A stretch of 16,212 bases of DNA from an uncultured Eubacteriales bacterium (lineage in GTDB: Bacteria > Bacillota > Clostridia > Oscillospirales > Oscillospiraceae): positions 1-16,212 of the forward strand of contig CAKTSK010000038.1 of NCBI GenBank assembly GCA_934597725.1. Direction: 5' to 3'. The notes beneath the pieces are model-generated. The model made no database searches. It saw nothing but the letters and a program-made list of their open reading frames with translations, and was not told the origin of the DNA. The first letter of the stretch is position 1, and every line of letters starts with the position of its first letter. The translations under genes and the position numbers were made by a program. This document shows, one piece after another, positions 1 to 6,665 of this stretch.

Positions 1-64
1 TTAAGCTCACTTGCGCCGAAGATACTTGTTTGGAGACGAACCGGGAAAATAGGTAACGCCAACA
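1..64 (+). rRNA. rrf: 5S ribosomal RNA, 3' portion (cut by window edge)
   Basis: The first ~64 bases read as the 3' half of a bacterial 5S rRNA. The conserved TTAAGC block at 1-6 is followed by GCGCCGAAGATACTTG at about 14-29. A helix-IV-like stem-loop comes next (TTGTTT, GGAGAC, then GAACC at about 26-43), and then the GGGAAAATAGG block near 43-53. The last bases (GCCAAC) would pair with the missing 5' end. This implies that a 16S-23S-5S operon lies to the left on the + strand. The 3' end is approximate. A terminator starts a few bases later, which fits the end of an rRNA operon. Recognition is by remembered consensus, not by a covariance search. Confidence 0.86.
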
Positions 65-69
65 CAGAG

Positions 70-101
70 AACAGGACAGTCGATCGACTGTCCTGTTTTT
101 T
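70..101 (+). terminator. Rho-independent terminator of the rRNA operon
   Basis: Bases 70-97 form a perfect 28-nt palindrome (arms 70-83 and 84-97, beginning AACAGGACAG), followed by a run of T at 96-101. The hairpin lies 5 bases after the 5S end. As there is no dedicated loop, the central TCGA must open to form one. Confidence 0.88.
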
Positions 102-122
102 GTCGTTTGGAAAAGGAAGGTT

Positions 123-151
123 TTGACAAAGGCTTTTGGGATGGGTATACT
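123..151 (+). promoter_or_regulatory. Sigma-A promoter for the NimA-like gene
   Basis: A perfect -35 TTGACA (123-128) is followed by a 17-base spacer and a near-perfect -10 TATACT (146-151). Transcription would start near 158, giving a leader of about 27 bases. This is the best-matching housekeeping promoter in the window. Confidence 0.85.
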
Positions 152-184
152 GTTTTTAGTATCGCATGACAGGAGGAAGTGCCC

Positions 185-661
185 ATGGAAATGAGACGGA
201 AAGACCTGGCAGTCACAGACCCAAAAGCGTTGGACGAGATGATCCGGCGCTGTGACTGCTTCCGCCTGGCCTTTGCCGACGGAACACATCCCTACATCGT
301 GCCGCTGAGCTTTGGCTATGTCCGGGACGGCGAGACACAGACCTTTTACTTCCACAGCGCCGGAGCAGGTCGCAAAGTAGACCTGTGCCGCAAGTTGGGC
401 TGGGCCGGCTTTGAGCTGGACAGCGGCCGAGAGGTCAAGCCCGACGAAAAGCCCTGCGATTTCTCCGTCCGCTACGAGAGCGTGGTGGGGGAGGGCGCCG
501 TGCGGGAATTGACGACGCCGGAAGAAAAAGCAGCCGGTCTGCAGCAGATCATGGCCCACTACAGCGGCCGGTCGGACTGGTCCTTCCCGGAGGAGGTCCT
601 GCAGCGGACTTGCGTGTTCGCCTTGACCGTGCAGGAGATCAGCGGCCGGAGACATGCTTGA
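185..661 (+). CDS. NimA-like pyridoxamine 5'-phosphate oxidase-fold flavoprotein
   Basis: This 158-aa protein resembles the NimA/pyridoxamine-phosphate-oxidase-fold family of small cytoplasmic FMN-binding proteins. Family traits visible here are the opening MRRKD...D, a CFRLAFADG strand, a PYIVPLSFGY block (about residues 36-45) and a YFHSAGAGRK block that would contact the flavin phosphate. A GTG six bases upstream (179) is in frame, but the AGGAGG at 171-176 sits only 2 bases from it and 8 bases from ATG 185, so ATG is preferred. Some family members reduce 5-nitroimidazoles, but most have unknown substrates, and resistance should not be inferred from fold alone. It is a single-gene unit with its own promoter and converges on the VOC gene. 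Confidence 0.82.
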   Translation: MEMRRKDLAVTDPKALDEMIRRCDCFRLAFADGTHPYIVPLSFGYVRDGETQTFYFHSAGAGRKVDLCRKLGWAGFELDSGREVKPDEKPCDFSVRYESVVGEGAVRELTTPEEKAAGLQQIMAHYSGRSDWSFPEEVLQRTCVFALTVQEISGRRHA

Positions 662-665
662 ACAG

Positions 666-709
666 AACAACGACAGGCGCAGGGACCTTGCCCCGCGCCT
701 GTCGTTGTT
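666..709. terminator. Bidirectional terminator between convergent genes
   Basis: A perfect 15-bp stem (666-680 with 695-709) encloses a 14-base loop. It begins four bases after the stop of the flavoprotein gene and lies eight bases beyond the end of the minus-strand VOC gene. The AACAA/TTGTT base of the stem supplies a short T-rich 3' flank in either direction, so it probably serves both genes. Confidence 0.78.
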
Positions 710-717
710 TGTAGAAC

Positions 718-1083
718 TCAGTTGTGCAGTTGTTCCACCAGCTGCACAAGGTACCCATCCGGGTCCCGAATAAAGTAGAACCGCAGGTTGGGGTTGGGCG
801 ACAGAGGTTCCGGCACCGAAATCCCTGCCTGCTCTAAAGCCTTGAGCATCTGCGCCATGTTTTCGGGCGCAAATCCCAGGGAAAGCCCCGGGGCCGGGAC
901 CTCCGGCAAGGAAGCGCCGTCGCAGAGCAGCTCCAGCTTGGTCCCCTCAGGGCTGCCCAGCATGGCGATCTCATGGCCGGGCGGGCCAAAGCGCTCCTGA
1001 AGAGGGAGGCCCAGAAGGTCCTGGTAGAAGGTGAGACTCCGATCCAGATCCCGGACACGGAGCGTGGTCCATAGGAATGTCAT
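718..1083 (-). CDS. VOC (glyoxalase/bleomycin-resistance fold) family protein
   Basis: This 121-aa protein has one VOC fold of two beta-alpha-beta-beta-beta modules: TTLRVRDLDRSLTFYQDLLG (residues 6-25) and the closing RDPDGYLVQLVEQ (106-118). Laid against remembered E. coli glyoxalase I, the metal ligands H5, H74 and E122 correspond to W5, S68 and Q114 here. Only E51 (for E56) is kept, so nickel/zinc lactoylglutathione lyase activity is unlikely. It may be a binding protein or another VOC enzyme. The start is ATG at 1083, 8 bases after GAGG; an in-frame GTG at 1092 overlaps that ribosome site. It lies 63 bases downstream of spoIIR on the same strand, with a promoter in the gap. Confidence 0.8.
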   Translation of the reverse strand: MTFLWTTLRVRDLDRSLTFYQDLLGLPLQERFGPPGHEIAMLGSPEGTKLELLCDGASLPEVPAPGLSLGFAPENMAQMLKALEQAGISVPEPLSPNPNLRFYFIRDPDGYLVQLVEQLHN

Positions 1084-1109
1084 GGCAAGCACCTCGTTTC
1101 TTTTTTCTC

Positions 1110-1138
1110 AGTGTATCACACAGGACCGCCGCCGACAA
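1110..1138 (-). promoter_or_regulatory. Promoter for the VOC gene (extended -10)
   Basis: Read on the minus strand, TTGTCG (1138-1133) is followed by a 17-base spacer and TACACT (1115-1110). The TACACT is preceded by TGA, an extended -10 element. It lies wholly between the spoIIR stop and the VOC start, so the VOC gene can be expressed apart from spoIIR. Confidence 0.6.
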
Positions 1139-1146
1139 GAAAAATC

Positions 1147-1776
1147 TCAGTCCTGGCCATGGAGCCAGTGTTTGCACATCTGCCACCATTCTACCGCTTT
1201 GAAGCGGATCTGATAGGAGTCCTCGTCTTCCTGGATCAAGGCATACTCCCCGTGGCTCAGTCCGGCCGCTTGCAGCGAAGTCTCGCTGACGGCAGAGAGG
1301 CAAAGGGAAGGAAAAACCACACACCACCAGTTCTTCCCCGCCGCTTCTCCGATCAGGACCCGCAGCGCCAGATAGTTTCCGGCAGGCAGGGAGACGTTTT
1401 CGTAAGTCCTGGTCGGAAACCAGGTCTCTTCCAGACGCACGGCAACCGGGTAGGCAGAACCCCGGGCTGCGATCTCCTGCCGGGCGGTCTGCGTCAGTTC
1501 GGACAGATTTTCTTCCAACACTCTGGTGGCTTCCCCCGCGTTGCTGGTGCGGGCCAACAGGGTGTTGGTGTGGGCCAGCACCGCGTCGCGGACCTGCAGC
1601 TTCAGGGCCTGGTCTGCCGCGCTGTCCGAGTTGGCCAGCACATGCAGGCGGATCACATGGCCTGCCAGCTGAGTCTGGGCAGCTTCTGCCCAGAGTGTCG
1701 TGCAGACCAGAAAGGCGGCCAGCAGAGCTGCGGCACGCCGCCAGGGAAAAGGGGGAAGGTTCCAAGCATGTAACAT
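1147..1776 (-). CDS. spoIIR: Stage II sporulation protein R (SpoIIR)
   Basis: SpoIIR is made in the forespore and secreted into the intermembrane space. There it triggers SpoIIGA in the mother-cell membrane to cleave pro-sigma-E. The 209-aa product has a hydrophobic N-terminal segment (about residues 14-32, signal or anchor). The family signature follows: HVIRLHVLANSDS at 40-52, then a DQALKLQVRDAVL block, and further on a TY..V.LPAGNYLALRVLIGE block. The chosen start is ATG 1776, with GGACGG at 1790-1785 as a modest ribosome site 8 bases away. An in-frame GTG at 1785 would touch that site. The ribosome site is buried in the arm of a hairpin that also looks like the ispE terminator, and a sigma-F-like promoter precedes it. 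Confidence 0.92.
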   Translation of the reverse strand: MLHAWNLPPFPWRRAAALLAAFLVCTTLWAEAAQTQLAGHVIRLHVLANSDSAADQALKLQVRDAVLAHTNTLLARTSNAGEATRVLEENLSELTQTARQEIAARGSAYPVAVRLEETWFPTRTYENVSLPAGNYLALRVLIGEAAGKNWWCVVFPSLCLSAVSETSLQAAGLSHGEYALIQEDEDSYQIRFKAVEWWQMCKHWLHGQD

Positions 1777-1778
1777 CA

Positions 1779-1827
1779 AAAACACCGTCCATCGTTCCGT
1801 TGTTGCGGAAAGTATGGACGGTGTTTT
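1779..1827 (-). terminator. Hairpin after ispE that also sequesters the spoIIR ribosome site
   Basis: Arms 1779-1792 and 1814-1827 are perfectly complementary over 14 bp (core CACCGTCCAT with ATGGACGGTG). The 21-base loop contains a further 5-bp stem (1795-1799 with 1806-1810). On the minus strand the 3' arm ends in five T (1782-1778), as in an intrinsic terminator, and it starts 6 bases after the ispE stop. The same arm contains the spoIIR ribosome site (1790-1785), and spoIIR starts two bases after the structure. It can act as a terminator, a translational block, or both. Confidence 0.75.
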
Positions 1828-1839
1828 GCAGGTTTATAC
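1810..1839 (-). promoter_or_regulatory. Candidate sigma-F promoter for spoIIR
   Basis: On the minus strand, GTATA (1839-1835) exactly fits the B. subtilis sigma-F -35 consensus GYATA. After 15 bases, GTCCATACTT (1819-1810) matches the -10 consensus GGNNANAHTR except at its second and last positions. The -35 is formed by the last codon (GTA) and stop (TAA) of ispE. Transcription would begin near 1803, inside the hairpin loop. The spacing equals that of the stronger sigma-F-like site before spoIIQ. Confidence 0.45.
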
Positions 1840-2751
1840 CGAGTTGGACGAAATTTCCACGGAAGAAATCGCCACCGGCGGGGGCGGCGCTGCAAGGGGC
1901 TGGGTCAGAAAGACCTCTTCCTGGCTGGCTAGCAGCAGCGATCTGGCCTGCCGGGCCAAGTCCTGCCGGGCGAACAGACCAAATACCGTGGGACCACTGC
2001 CGCTCATGGCCGCGCCCAGGGCACCGGCCTGGATCATGGTGTTTTTGATGGCCTCGATCTGCCGCCGCTGATGGAGCGGCAGGACCGACTCAAACACGTT
2101 GAACATCCGGCGGGCCACCCCCAGCAGATCGCCTTGCTCCAGGGCGGCCAGCACACCTTTGGTATCCGGCCGCAGGTGCCGCTTGGCCTTGTCCCATTCC
2201 CGGAACAGAGCCGGAGTGGAGATGGCAAAGGGCGGCTTGCACAGCAAGATCCAGCAGGGGGGCAGGGGGGGCAGCGGCGTGAGGATCTCTCCCCGGCCTT
2301 TGGCCAGCGCGGTGGTTCCCAGCACACAGTAGGGAACGTCCGAACCAACGGCTTCCCCCACCCGGGCCAGTTCCTCCGGCGTCAGGCCGGCGTTGGTCAG
2401 GAGATTCAGCCCCCGCAGGACGGCGGCGGCATCGCTGCTGCCGCCGGCGGTCCCGGCGCAGACAGGAATGGCCTTCTCCAGGGAGATCAGCAGGTCCTTC
2501 CACCGCTGTCCGGTGGCCTGACGAAAGGCCAACGCGGCGGACACGGCCAGATTCCCTTTGTCGTTGGGCAGAAAGCGCAGCCCGGATTCCGCCCGGACCC
2601 CGCCGGGAAAACCAAGCTCCAGGGTGATCCGGTCGCAGAGGGAGACCGACTGCATGACCATTTCCATCTCATGGTAGCCATCCGACCGGGCACCCAGAAT
2701 GTCCAGGGTGAGGTTGATCTTGGCCGGGGCCTGAAGGGTCAGCTGACTCAC
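1834..2751 (-). CDS. ispE: 4-(cytidine 5'-diphospho)-2-C-methyl-D-erythritol kinase
   Basis: IspE is the ATP-dependent GHMP-family kinase of the cytoplasmic MEP pathway. It phosphorylates the 2-hydroxyl of CDP-methylerythritol on the way to isoprenoid precursors. The 305-aa product has the N-terminal PAKINLTLDI block (about 9-18), the DGYHEMEMVMQSV substrate motif (about 24-36), the GHMP glycine-rich loop PVCAGTAGGSSDAAA (about 96-110) and the C-terminal AMSGSGPTVFG motif. The start is GTG 2751, which overlaps the TGA of the DUF1015 gene by 4 bases (GTGA), so translation is probably coupled. A C-terminal tail of about 20 residues after the last conserved block has a proline stretch. It is the last gene of the hemW operon and is followed by the hairpin at 1779-1827. 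Confidence 0.94.
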   Translation of the reverse strand: MSQLTLQAPAKINLTLDILGARSDGYHEMEMVMQSVSLCDRITLELGFPGGVRAESGLRFLPNDKGNLAVSAALAFRQATGQRWKDLLISLEKAIPVCAGTAGGSSDAAAVLRGLNLLTNAGLTPEELARVGEAVGSDVPYCVLGTTALAKGRGEILTPLPPLPPCWILLCKPPFAISTPALFREWDKAKRHLRPDTKGVLAALEQGDLLGVARRMFNVFESVLPLHQRRQIEAIKNTMIQAGALGAAMSGSGPTVFGLFARQDLARQARSLLLASQEEVFLTQPLAAPPPPVAISSVEISSNSV

Positions 2752-4022
2752 TTGATCTTGCGGGCCTCCAGATAGAAGCGCTTGTCGTGGGCCTCTCCCA
2801 TGGAGAAGGTCTTCCGGGGCAGGGCGCCGTCAAAGATCACCGTGGGGAAGAGCTGGTCCTTGCCCATGGGGGGCAGGAGGAAGCCAATGCTGTCCGGCTG
2901 GCTGGCCAGCTGCTCCACCACGTCTTCCCCGTGGATGTAGTCGATCTTCCCGCCGTGCTCCTCCAGATAGCGGTCCAGGAAGGTCTGCAAGGTCCCCACT
3001 TCCAGCTGGGCGGTGGGGTGGGGCACCGTGATCACGCCCTTCTTGCCGGGCAGCACATAGGTGATCTGGTGGCCTTCGCCCGCCCCTTCGTGGGCGTCGG
3101 GATAGGCAGCCAGGAAGTCTGCCAGCAGCTTCTGGGGGTCCACGCCGAACAGGACCCGGTGAATGGGCTCAAACTCCAGAGAGTCGTCGTGGAGGTTGAC
3201 CAGCTCCACCAGGGCATACCGGGCCGGATGGGTCTCCCGTTCTGCGGGGGAGAGGGTGGGCTTGAGCTCTTCCCAGCAGGCCTTGGCCGTGGCCAGGGAA
3301 TGGTTGCCGTCGCCCATGGCATAGGTGAGCACCGGCTTGCCCTCGGCGTGGTAGAACTGGGCGAACCGCTCCGGATCGCCCAGGGCGGTCAGCTGGTCCT
3401 GGACTTTGGCGGCCTGCTCCTTGGACAGCAGCCAGCCGGAGACCCGGCCGCCCTTCTCCATCAGGGTGGCGCTGTAGATCATCTGCATCTGTTTTTTGCT
3501 CTCCTTTTTCAGAAGGGGCTCGATGATCTTCTTGTCCGGGTCATCCACCAGGACCATGATGTGGGGCAGCTCGATGGGAGCGTTTCTGCGCACCGCCATG
3601 CGGGGCGGGATGCGGGAGAGCACGGTCCCCTCGGTGGCCCGGATGGGGGTGCCGGAGTCCTTTTCATAGCTGTACTGTTCCAGATCCAGCTTGCCGATCA
3701 GGCCCAGGCGGGTCTTGCCGCTGGAGAGCTTGCGCTCGAGCAGGATCATCACATCCTCCAGCTCCCGCAGGCGTTCCTCTGCCAGGTACGCCTCCATGGT
3801 CTGGTTGATCTTCTGGATCTCCTGGTCCACGTTGTCGCTCTCCAGCTTGCTCTCCGGCAGGATCAGGCGCAGGGTGGAGGGGGCGTCGCCCACATAGTTG
3901 TCCACCCGCTGCCAGTATTCCGGCTGAGAGGTGTACTGGTCGCAGGCCACCACGGCCCACTTGGTCAGGCCGCAGTCCTGGGGCAGCAGGATGTTGGCCG
4001 GGGAAAAGGCAGTTTTCTCCAT
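2748..4022 (-). CDS. DUF1015 family protein
   Basis: This 424-aa cytoplasmic protein belongs by recognition to the DUF1015 family, whose biochemical role I cannot state. Typical features are the opening FSPANILLPQD, the VACDQYTSQPEYW block (about 25-37) and the signature DGNHSLATA (from D238), which in relatives reads DG(N/H)H. There is no signal peptide or membrane segment. The start is ATG 4022 with GGAGG 8 bases upstream. It lies 19 bases after the phosphoglycerate mutase gene and overlaps ispE by 4 bases. DUF1015 genes are, as I recall, often found beside serine or phosphoglycerate metabolism genes, which fits this position, but no function is claimed. Confidence 0.85.
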   Translation of the reverse strand: MEKTAFSPANILLPQDCGLTKWAVVACDQYTSQPEYWQRVDNYVGDAPSTLRLILPESKLESDNVDQEIQKINQTMEAYLAEERLRELEDVMILLERKLSSGKTRLGLIGKLDLEQYSYEKDSGTPIRATEGTVLSRIPPRMAVRRNAPIELPHIMVLVDDPDKKIIEPLLKKESKKQMQMIYSATLMEKGGRVSGWLLSKEQAAKVQDQLTALGDPERFAQFYHAEGKPVLTYAMGDGNHSLATAKACWEELKPTLSPAERETHPARYALVELVNLHDDSLEFEPIHRVLFGVDPQKLLADFLAAYPDAHEGAGEGHQITYVLPGKKGVITVPHPTAQLEVGTLQTFLDRYLEEHGGKIDYIHGEDVVEQLASQPDSIGFLLPPMGKDQLFPTVIFDGALPRKTFSMGEAHDKRFYLEARKIK

Positions 4023-4041
4023 CAGATTGTCCTCCGTTTTT

Positions 4042-5280
4042 TCAAATCAGTTCAAACAGCTTCTTCATCAGCACCGGTGCGCCGGCGGCATAGGCAGGCC
4101 CCTGCTGGCCGGAGGCCTCGCAGTACGGCAGCCCCAGGCCGGTGTCCTTCCGGCTGTCGTAGAGCAGGTAGGGGACCGGATCGCCGTCGTGTCCCCGGGT
4201 GGCGGTCAGGGTCTTGTGGTCCGAGAGGATGAGCAGCCGGTAGTCCGTGCCCTCGTCTGCCAGGGCCTGGGTGAGGGGCCCCACCACCCGGCTGTCCAGC
4301 CACTGGATGGCCTGGAGCTTTCCGGGCAGGTCCCCGTTGTGGGTACACTCGTCCGGGGCTTCCACGTGGACGGCCACGAAGTCCTGGCCCCGGCGCAGTT
4401 CGTCCAGAGCGGCTTCCACTTTGCCTTCGTAGTTGGTGTCCAGCTCGCCGGTGGCCCCTTCTACCTCCCGGATCTCCAGGCCGGACAGCCGGGCGATGCC
4501 GAAGCAGAGGGGCACGGCAGAGATGACGGTGCCGGTCTTGTGATACTTCTCCCAGAAGGAATCCAGCGCCACAGCACTGCCCTCAGCCCAGAACCAGACG
4601 CCGTTGGCAGGCAGCTTGCCCTCAGCCCGACGGGCGTCGTTGAGGGGGTGGCGGTCCAGCACCTGGTGGGCCAGCTTCATGAGGTCCTTGAGCACGGCGG
4701 CGTTGTCGTTGCCGGAGGGCAGCAGGGGACCGATGACCTCGCCCAGATGGTCGTGGGGCGGGATGAGAGAGATGCCCTCGATGGAGGCCCCGGACTGGAC
4801 GGCGATGTGCCGGAAGGAGGCGGCAGGATGGACCACCATGCCGGCCTTCTGAGCGGCCTGCTGGAAGGTGGGGTCCCGGAAGAGGTCGGTGATGAGCTGG
4901 ATGGACTGCTCTCCCTCGATGGAGCCGCCGGAGTGAGAGAGGATCTTCTTCTCCTCAAAGGGCAGGTCGCTGCCCTCATAGGTCACCATGTTGCAGCGGT
5001 AGGAGATGTCGCCGGGCTGGAGCTGGATGCCGGTGGCGGCAGCTTCCAGGGGAGAGCGGCCGGTGTAGCAGTGGTTGGGGTCTGCGCCGAAGATGGACAG
5101 GATGGCGGTGTCGCTGCCGGCGGGCAGGCCGGCGGGGCAGTTGACGACGCTGCCCACCTCCCCCTTGGCAGCCAGCGCGTCCATCACGGGGATGTCAGCC
5201 TGCTGCAGGGGGGTCTTGTGGTCCAGAGAAGGGACGGGGTTGTCGGCCATACCGTCGCCGATGATCAAAATATACTTCAT
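4042..5280 (-). CDS. apgM: 2,3-bisphosphoglycerate-independent phosphoglycerate mutase (archaeal-type)
   Basis: This 412-aa alkaline-phosphatase-superfamily enzyme is predicted to interconvert 3- and 2-phosphoglycerate using two divalent metal ions and a phosphoserine intermediate. It has the N-terminal metal site IIGDGMADNP (D9), the nucleophile motif AGSDTAILSIFGADP (S56), YTGRSPLEAAATGI (72-85), a VHVEAPDECTHNGD block, and the C-terminal metal ligands SDHKTLTATRGHDGDPVP (D354, H355). The length fits the ~400-aa archaeal-type form rather than the ~510-aa GpmI form. Bacterial members were once called proposed homoserine kinases, an alternative that cannot be ruled out from sequence. The start ATG has AAGGAG close upstream. 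It lies 11 bases after hemW in the same operon. Confidence 0.88.
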   Translation of the reverse strand: MKYILIIGDGMADNPVPSLDHKTPLQQADIPVMDALAAKGEVGSVVNCPAGLPAGSDTAILSIFGADPNHCYTGRSPLEAAATGIQLQPGDISYRCNMVTYEGSDLPFEEKKILSHSGGSIEGEQSIQLITDLFRDPTFQQAAQKAGMVVHPAASFRHIAVQSGASIEGISLIPPHDHLGEVIGPLLPSGNDNAAVLKDLMKLAHQVLDRHPLNDARRAEGKLPANGVWFWAEGSAVALDSFWEKYHKTGTVISAVPLCFGIARLSGLEIREVEGATGELDTNYEGKVEAALDELRRGQDFVAVHVEAPDECTHNGDLPGKLQAIQWLDSRVVGPLTQALADEGTDYRLLILSDHKTLTATRGHDGDPVPYLLYDSRKDTGLGLPYCEASGQQGPAYAAGAPVLMKKLFELI

Positions 5281-5291
5281 GGGGTCTCCTT

Positions 5292-6512
5292 TCAGGGGGA
5301 AAAATTGGGGTCCTGGTCGGGCTCACACTGACCGATGAGCTCCTTCCAGTATTTTTGTCCGTGGATGGTGTCCGCCTGGGCGTCCAGCAGGTCCATGATC
5401 AGGGTGTTGGACAGCAGGAAGCCCTGGGGGGTGAAGTGCCACCGGTGGTCGGTCTGTTCGGCCCAGCGATGGCTCTCGAAACACTCCAGGCGGCGGGCCA
5501 GGGGCTCAAAGTTCAGGCCGAACTTGCGCCGATACTCCCATTCCTCGATGCCGCGGGTGGTGCGCATCCGCAGCAGCAGGTATTCCCGGGCCTGTTCCGG
5601 CGGCGGGACAGCCTGGACGTCCTCCAGCTGGGCGGCGCCGGCGGCGATGTCCCGGAGGTACCCTTCCAGGTCCCGGGGATAGGCATAGCGCTGGCCGCCG
5701 AAATAGGAGTGGGCGCCGGGGCCGAAGCCCACATATTCCCGGCCCATCCAGTATTTCATGTTGTGCCGGGACTCTTTCCCGGGCTTGGCAAAGTTGGAGA
5801 TCTCATACTGCCGGTAGCCGTGCTGGCGCAGCAGGGTCACCGCCCGCAGATAAAAGTCGGCCTGCTGATCCTCGTCGGGCAGGCTCAGCCCTTGGTCCAC
5901 CTGGCGGGCCAGGGGGGTCCCCTCCTCCACCTTCAGACCATAGCAGGACAGATGCTCCGGCTCCAGGGCCATGGCTTTCTCCAGGGTCTCCTCCCAGTCA
6001 GCCAGGGTCTGGCCGGGTAAGCCGTAGATGAGATCCAGGCTCAGGTTGGTCAGCTTGGCCTGGCGGATGTCCGCCACGGCCTGGACCACCTGCCGGGGAG
6101 AGTGGACCCGGTGCAGGCAGCGCAGCTGCTGGGCGTCGGCCGACTGGACCCCCAGGGAGATCCGGTTCACGCCTGCCCGGCGCAGCCGGGCCATGGCCCG
6201 GGCCTCGACGCTGTCGGGGTTGCACTCCACGGTGACCTCTGCATGACGGCTGACGGAAAACAGCCGCTGGATCAGCGAAAGCAGTTCCCGCAAGCGCTTG
6301 TCCCCGTAGTAGGAGGGGGTGCCGCCGCCGAAATAGACGGTGTCCACCACCCAGCCCTTGAGCTTGGGGGCGAAGGCGCGCAGATGGGTGAGCAGCGCCC
6401 GCTGGTAGCGGTCCATCTGCTCTTCCTGCCCGGCCAGGGAGTAGAAGTCACAGTAGTCACACTTGCTTTTGCAAAAGGGGATGTGGATATAGATACCAAT
6501 GGTGTTGGCCAT
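5292..6512 (-). CDS. hemW: Radical SAM heme chaperone HemW
   Basis: This 406-aa radical SAM protein is related to coproporphyrinogen dehydrogenase HemN. It has the [4Fe-4S] motif C14-X3-C18-X2-C21 (PFCKSKCDYCDF), the FGGGTPS block that binds S-adenosylmethionine, and the HNxxYW motif at H250, which marks HemW heme chaperones rather than true HemN. Downstream are GFGPGAHSY and a C-terminal HemN-type domain with a winged helix. The start is ATG 6512, just after a GGAGGG ribosome site at 6524-6519. An upstream in-frame start at 6587 would add 25 residues unlike the family and would lie in the promoter. It is the first gene of the hemW-apgM-DUF1015-ispE operon. Confidence 0.92.
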   Translation of the reverse strand: MANTIGIYIHIPFCKSKCDYCDFYSLAGQEEQMDRYQRALLTHLRAFAPKLKGWVVDTVYFGGGTPSYYGDKRLRELLSLIQRLFSVSRHAEVTVECNPDSVEARAMARLRRAGVNRISLGVQSADAQQLRCLHRVHSPRQVVQAVADIRQAKLTNLSLDLIYGLPGQTLADWEETLEKAMALEPEHLSCYGLKVEEGTPLARQVDQGLSLPDEDQQADFYLRAVTLLRQHGYRQYEISNFAKPGKESRHNMKYWMGREYVGFGPGAHSYFGGQRYAYPRDLEGYLRDIAAGAAQLEDVQAVPPPEQAREYLLLRMRTTRGIEEWEYRRKFGLNFEPLARRLECFESHRWAEQTDHRWHFTPQGFLLSNTLIMDLLDAQADTIHGQKYWKELIGQCEPDQDPNFSP

Positions 6513-6558
6513 AGCGATCCCTCCAAACCTGCGTCCGATGACGCATTTGCACCCCTTT

Positions 6559-6587
6559 ATTATACGCATCTTTTGGGGCAATGGCAA
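6559..6587 (-). promoter_or_regulatory. Promoter of the hemW-apgM-DUF1015-ispE operon
   Basis: On the minus strand, TTGCCA (6587-6582) is followed by a 17-base spacer and a perfect TATAAT (6564-6559). Transcription would start near 6552, leaving a 40-base leader. A small 6-bp hairpin (6530-6535 with 6540-6545) lies in that leader, just upstream of the hemW ribosome site. Confidence 0.75.
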
Positions 6588-6602
6588 GAGTCAAGGCGAA
6601 AT

Positions 6603-6643
6603 GACCCCGGCCCGCTGACAGGCGTTGTCAGCGGGCCGGGGTC
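6603..6643 (-). terminator. Long GC-rich hairpin after the flavodoxin-like gene
   Basis: A perfect 18-bp stem (6603-6620 with 6626-6643) encloses a 5-base loop. It starts 22 bases after the stop of the minus-strand flavodoxin-like gene and ends just before the hemW promoter. There is no real T run on the minus strand (only CATTTCG), so it is a non-canonical terminator or a 3'-end stabiliser. Confidence 0.55.
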
Positions 6644-6665
6644 CGTGGTATAATGGGCGGCAGTG

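Noticed and set aside
718..1083. Annotating the VOC protein as lactoylglutathione lyase (gloA)
   Set aside because: Three of the four metal ligands are substituted when aligned to GloA.
971..1792. 273-aa minus-strand frame beginning MDGVFDVT
   Set aside because: It overlaps spoIIR in another frame on the same strand; the spoIIR frame has a clear family signature and this one has a low-complexity shadow composition.
2787..5331. Long open frames on the + strand (481 aa at 2787-4232 and 466 aa at 3931-5331)
   Set aside because: They run antisense to the DUF1015 and phosphoglycerate mutase genes, show the Gly/Gln/Val/His-rich composition of GC-rich shadow frames, match no family and lack sensible ribosome sites.
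6513..6587. Upstream in-frame start for hemW (25 extra residues)
   Set aside because: The extension overlaps the TATAAT/TTGCCA promoter and lacks a ribosome site, while ATG 6512 has GGAGGG and fits the family N-terminus.
6649..6654. TATAAT on the + strand
   Set aside because: No acceptable -35 at the right distance and no + strand gene follows; it lies at the 3' end of the minus-strand flavodoxin-like gene.
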